A stretch of DNA of 64,000 bases from Isoetes taiwanensis (taxonomy: Eukaryota; Streptophyta; Lycopodiopsida; Isoetales; Isoetaceae): NCBI GenBank assembly GCA_021234155.1, contig JAJEKV010000038.1, forward strand, positions 4,402,847 to 4,466,846, written 5' to 3'. The notes beneath the pieces are model-generated. The model made no database searches. It had not been told where the DNA came from and worked only from the letters and a program-made list of their open reading frames with translations. Both the position numbers and the translations under genes were made by a program. The number at the start of each line of letters is the position of its first letter. Positions within the stretch are counted from its first letter, which is position 1. This document shows, piece after piece, positions 59,886 through 64,000 of this stretch.

Positions 59886-60806
59886 GTCGCAGAGGCCTTC
59901 ACCCAGTCCGGGCCACTCCCCTTCGCAATATTCGAGGAAGATGGTTCGAAGGAGAGTGGCTCAGACAGGCTAGAGGCACCTGAGACTAAAAACAGGAGAA
60001 TGCACTCAACCTTGGGCTGTTTGTGAGACTAGCGGGTCTTCTCGCCCCATGAGTCGAGAAAACAGCCAGAGCGCCTAATATGTTGGCCTTAAGGGATGCA
60101 TTTCCCTGTGCTTAAGGCATTCTCGACCCGCGAGTCGAGAATGCAGACAACAAGCTCTGTGGTTTCCCTGCGCTTAAGGCATTCTCGACCCGCAAGTCGA
60201 GAATGCGCGGTTAACTATGTGGTTTCCACGTTGCTTAGTTGCGGAGGCCTCCACCCACCGAGCCCCGCGTCCGCATGGTTCGAGGAAGATGGATCAAAGG
60301 AGAGTGGCTCTGACTGGGTAGAGGCACCTGCGACCGCACACGTGAAAAATTGGTCGGGTTATGATTCCTCGACCGGGCGAAGTCGAGAATGCAAGTGTTG
60401 GCTTCCCCCTCGTCATTCTCGAATCACCAAGTCGAAATGCCTTTAGCTTAAAACCCGTGGGAGTCGGTTGGTTAGCACTTCGACTCAAGGAAGTCGAATG
60501 CGACAATGAGCCGAAGCTGAGGGTTTCCGCAGACCGCCGGGCCACTTCCCCTTCGCAATATTTGAGCAAGATAGTTCGGCGAGAGTGGCTCTCAGACCGC
60601 CACAGCACCCGAGAATGCACCGGAGCCGCATCGCCAGCAGTGAGACCAGCAAGTTTTCTCGACTCACGAGTCGAGAAAGCAACAAAGACGCTCGAAGGTT
60701 AAGTCGCTGAGGCCTCCACCCAATCGGAGCCAGTCCTCTTCGCAATATTCGATGAAAATGGTTCGAAAGAGAGTGGCTCGGACTGGGTGGAGGCATCTGC
60801 GACCGG
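59886..60806. repeat. Four copies of a roughly 100-bp hairpin element
   Basis: Copies lie at about 59886-59994, 60240-60334, 60526-60615 and 60704-60806. Each is an inverted repeat of roughly 40-bp arms: GAGGCCTCCACCCA...GAGCCACTC...TTCG on the left against CGAA.GAGAGTGGCTC..ACTGGGTGGAGGC on the right, around AATATTCGAGGAAGATGG. Copies are separated by the TCGA palindromes. No gene overlaps them. Confidence 0.8.
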
Positions 60807-61051
60807 ACACAGGGGCATTGGCTGGGTATGACATTCTCGACTCACGAGTTGGCATTGGCGGCAGCAGGCTTTATTGGACTAGAAAGACGTTGGGTAGCTG
60901 TGTGCATTCTCGACTCGCGATTCGAGAATTCCTCAACCAGCCAACAATCCAGAGTGTACACTCCCTGTTCTCGACTCGCGAGTCAAGAAGAAGGCCTGTA
61001 CTTCCTGGATTGTTGGCAAGCTGGGGCATTCTCGACTCGCTAGTCGAGAAA
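60037..61051. repeat. Second cluster of TCGA palindromes (about ten copies)
   Basis: Members are at 60037-60061, 60117-60144, 60179-60206, 60363-60392, 60414-60440, 60475-60501, 60655-60678, 60904-60931, 60968-60990 and 61028-61051, plus a half-site near 60834-60850. The best-conserved core is CTCGACTCGCGAGTCGAG. Here most copies have GCATT and AATGC as outer flanks instead of the CCTTT and AAAGG of the left cluster. Confidence 0.85.
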
Positions 61052-61557
61052 GCCGGGTTCCCTTCTGCACCTCTCCTGCAGGGGAGGATATGATGTGAGT
61101 TAGAATTGCAAATTCTGTAAAGCAATTCCTATTCTTAGTTCATAGTTAGAAACATTCATTCATAGTTATGTTCTGTTATGAAACATTCATAGACAGTTTT
61201 GCAATTTCTTTTGTGAATCATTCATAATAATGTTCTGTTACTGCTCTGCAATATTTTTCTTCCTATCATCTCTCTGAGGATTCCTAATTCAGTTGCTTGC
61301 CACTAGTCTTACCACTAGTTTCACTTATGCATGTACAAGGTATTCAATTAAACAAAAACTAAGAGAAAGAAAATAAAAACAGAAAAGAAGACAAAAGGAA
61401 AACAGAAAACAGAGACAACATGTGAAACAGTGGAGACAAATGAGAACATATTAAAAAAACATACCTGGGAGATTTGTTGGATGAGGAGGAAGCTCCCGTG
61501 TTCGATTCCATGTGGCTACAGGCGTTTGCAAAGCGAGAATAAGGATTTGTCGGGCTA
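61052..61557. other. No recognisable gene
   Basis: This stretch is AT-rich. A short phrase (TTCATAGTTA / ATTCATAG...) recurs three times around 61135-61230. I see no coding signal. Confidence 0.4.
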
Positions 61558-61723
61558 GAAATTGTATCAGGGGATATTAAGAGCCTCTAATAAAAGAATA
61601 TAAGTGAGAGTGCAGTAAAGGACTTACAGAAAACTAAAAAGAAATTGTATCAGGGGATATTAAGAGCCTCTAATAAAAGAATATAAGTGAGAGTGCAGTA
61701 AAGGACTTACAGAAAACTAAAAA
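61558..61723 (+). repeat. Perfect 83-bp tandem duplication
   Basis: 61558-61640 and 61641-61723 are identical (starting GAAATTGTATCAGGGGATAT). Perfect identity points to a recent event or an assembly duplication. Confidence 0.9.
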
Positions 61724-62114
61724 GAAGCAGTAAAAGAAGCTAAAAACTTACAGAGAAGAACCTCACTTTCTTCTTAGGCAGTAACGCCCGCTCGAACACT
61801 CGAACTGTGCGAAAACCTCGGCGCTGGATGTGTCGCGATCCGTCGACCAGTCTGCTGTCATAAGAAGACGTCGGAATTGGTTGAATAGATCGATCGCCAA
61901 GGGGGAGCTCCGGAGATGGAATAGAAAAACAGAACAGAGAAAGAGGGTGAATGGGTCGCGGGGGAAGAGGAAGAGGGTGTAGTTATTTCTGGCTGCACCC
62001 TCGAACCTCGATAAAGTTGCCATTATGACATCCTGTCACGTGTGGGCCATGCCATCCGTGACCTGGGTGTCGGGATTGCTGATGTGGCCATGTCAGCAAT
62101 CCGGACACAATAAT
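61724..62114. other. No recognisable gene
   Basis: An 86-codon open frame on the minus strand (61763-62023) has no known motif. The sequence is otherwise unremarkable. Confidence 0.35.
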
Positions 62115-62345
62115 GCTTTCAATGGTTCCAATATTTTAATGGTTTTAATGGTTCATGGTTTTAATGGTTAATGGTTATAATGTTTTTAATGGTTAATGGT
62201 TCCAATGGTTATAATGTTTTAATGTTTTTAATGGTTATATGGTTTTAATGTTTTTAATGGTTATATGGTTGTAATGTTTTTAATGGTTCTGTATGGTTTA
62301 AATTGTTTTAGTGGTTTAAATGTATTTAATGGTTTTAATGGTTTC
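62115..62345 (+). repeat. AT minisatellite of TTTTAATGG / TTATAATG words
   Basis: About 230 bp built from AATGGTTTTAATGGTTA-type words with irregular 6- and 12-bp phasing. It lies immediately upstream of the transposase-like frame. Confidence 0.8.
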
Positions 62346-62363
62346 ATTCAAGGAGCATGTGAG

Positions 62364-63989
62364 ATGAGCAAAATGGAGCCAAGGAAGCCCAGCACAGGAC
62401 ATTGCCCTAGGCTCCAATGGAGGAAGATGGCCTGCTTATTGTTGTACCCTTGCAACAAGATGGTATTTGCAGAGGGCATCATAACTGCAGTTGATCCTTT
62501 TGATAGTGTGAATGATGAGAGGCTGGGAGATGATCATCTTGGAGTTGGCATTGTGAAGCTTCTTATCCAAGTTGATACAATCATGTCCCAGGGAAGCTCT
62601 AGTGATAGCATTGTGTGCTCTGGCTTGTTGGAGTCCCAAACACAGTTAAGATGGCCAATAAGATATATTACACACAAGAATGGTGAGAGTTTGGAAGGCC
62701 CTACTGAACTAGATACCCCAAGGCCCACCCCAGGCCATGTGGAAGATTTGGTGGTGGATGAGCATCCTTTGATCACAAGGAAGAGGCGCTATGTTTTTCA
62801 TAAAAGGTAGCCAAGGGTGCCCAAGAGGCCTAGAAGTGACAAATATTTAGAAAGGATGGAAAGTATGGCCCCAACCAAAGAAAACCTGGAGGCAATTAGG
62901 GGACAAGAGTGTTGCAACCTAGATTGCACAGTCCAGTACAGTGTGGATGACCTAGTGCAGATAAGGTCCCAATATATTGGACAGCTTCAGAAAGATAGGA
63001 TTAATTTCATCTACTCCTTGTGTAGAAATTCCAGCTATGATGAAAACACAGGAAGGTTACTATATCAATTGAGGGGCCTGAAGGTATGTATGAGAGTATT
63101 GAGATGGATTCTTGGCGTGAGCAAGTCTTCATTCTACAGATACTGGGAGCAGGTTAGAAAAGGGCACAGTTTGTTCCAACATGGCAATGCACTCACTTTG
63201 AAACCTAGAGCAAACACTCTCAAGGGCAGTCTTCGAGAGCTTTGTGAGATACATGTCTCAATCTATGCCCCACAAGTCGAAGGTGAACGAGCACGGTGTG
63301 CGAGTGGTGCAAAGGGTGTTGCCACAACACTATATCCAAAAAGAGTGCCTTAAAGAGGTCAACTCCATCCTAGAAACTACTGGAGGTAGGCCTCTTTCCC
63401 AATCACATTTCAGCAAGTTATGGAGCACTCACTTCTCAGACGTGAGTGTCCTGCAACACATGCCATTCTCAAAGTGCAACACTTGCATTCAACTCAAGGA
63501 TACACTTGCATCAACTGCAATAGAGAAAGAAAGAATGGCAATTAGGGAGCAATTTGCAGATCACCAAAGGGACCAAATATCATGTAGACAGTGGTATTAG
63601 CAGTGGAGAACATTTTCGCAGATGCAGCCTGACAGATTTTTGTGTATAATTCATGATAAGATGGACCAACACAAGACTTTCTTGCCAAAGCTAGATCCTT
63701 TACCCAAGCATTGTCAAAACGCTTTTCAGATGAAAGTAAGTCTGGCGGGTGTCTTAATACATGGTCATGGAACTGGGACCTATGGTCATTTTATGCTTGA
63801 TCTGTGGAGGGCCAAACTTCCATGTGAGCTCTATTTTCAAGTGCTTAAGAACACTAGAGAAAGGATCGATAGAAGGGAGGAGGTATTCCCCATCAGCACC
63901 CATTTTTGAGGCTTTGATGGATGATCAACCGCTTTGTTACCAAAGCAGACAAAAAAGCTCACATCCAAGGTGTCCAGTGAATCGAGGAG
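62364..63989 (+). pseudogene. Transposase-like DNA-transposon protein, broken, runs to the edge
   Basis: From ATG at 62364 one frame runs to 63353 with a single TAG at 62808. A +/-1 shift near 63280 leads to a frame continuing to 63909 with a TAG at 63598, then another shift. Part 1 (KMVFAEGIITAVDPFDS, LGDDHLGVGIVKLLIQVD, LRWPIRYI) resembles the small Tnp1/DUF8039-type domain of plant En/Spm-like elements. Part 2 (RINFIYSLCRNSSYDENTGR, then LRWILGVSKSSFYRYWEQVR) looks like a helix-turn-helix region. Part 3 (FSKCNTCIQLKDTL, then FLCIIHDKMDQHKTFLPKLD, LAGVLIHGHGTGTYGHF) has the look of a DDE-type core, where the Asp of HDKMDQ could be catalytic (DUF7869-like). Both TAG stops sit where CAG (Gln) would read through. 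The family assignment is tentative. Confidence 0.5.
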
Positions 63990-64000
63990 AACTTGGGATG

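Noticed and set aside
60037-61051. Regularly spaced palindromes resembling a CRISPR array
   Set aside because: Spacing is irregular, spacers are themselves repeats, there are no cas genes, and the context is a plant nuclear genome.

Overview
This window looks like nuclear DNA of a land plant, probably one with a large, repeat-rich genome. It is gene-poor, introns follow GT-AG, and two plant-type genes are recognisable: a long-chain alcohol oxidase (FAO) and a decayed piece of the organelle-targeted MutS homologue MSH1 with its C-terminal GIY-YIG domain. Plant-type Ty3/gypsy and LINE remnants, a MITE and several satellites fill most of the rest. I cannot name the species. A gymnosperm or similar lineage would fit but is not shown by the sequence.

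Layout. 1-2.4 kb: AT-rich sequence with no gene. 2.4-9.7 kb: a strongly purine-rich repeat. 9.7-14 kb: unique-looking DNA, a diverged repeat array and a clean MITE. 14.0-15.8 kb: 3' half of a LINE on the minus strand. 15.8-31 kb: dispersed repeats, then an approximately 13-kb minus-strand Ty3/gypsy element with two LTRs, a primer-binding site and a polypurine tract. Its interior holds an inverted copy of the purine-rich repeat. 31.9-33.9 kb: LINE ORF1-like debris. 35.3-37.7 kb: the only intact recognisable gene, a three-exon FAO. 38.1-39.4 kb: a perfect fold-back structure and a non-LTR reverse-transcriptase fragment. 40.8-45.2 kb: an unidentified minus-strand coding region interleaved with short palindromes. 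45.3-52.3 kb: four different tandem arrays close together (157 bp, 163 bp, about 0.8 kb, about 20 bp). 54.3-57.7 kb: gene fragments (F-box-like, MSH1). 59.4-61.1 kb: a dense zone of hairpins and palindromes. 62.1 kb to the end: a short AT minisatellite and a broken transposase-like reading frame that runs to the window edge.

Three observations deserve attention. First, a family of 18-30 bp perfect or near-perfect palindromes with core CTCGACTCGCGAGTCGAG occurs in two clusters (40.9-44.1 and 60.0-61.05 kb). Arms outside the core differ between copies but stay complementary. Second, repeat copies differ from each other mainly at CAG/CTG triplets, which appear as CG, CGG or CCG, while the FAO gene keeps normal CAG/CTG. 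This looks like a methylation-linked consensus error rather than biology, and it would break many transposon reading frames artificially. Third, the 45-52 kb block is a compound satellite domain whose 0.8-kb unit carries a conserved hairpin.

Apart from FAO I see no set of genes working as a pathway. Most of the window is layered mobile and satellite DNA.
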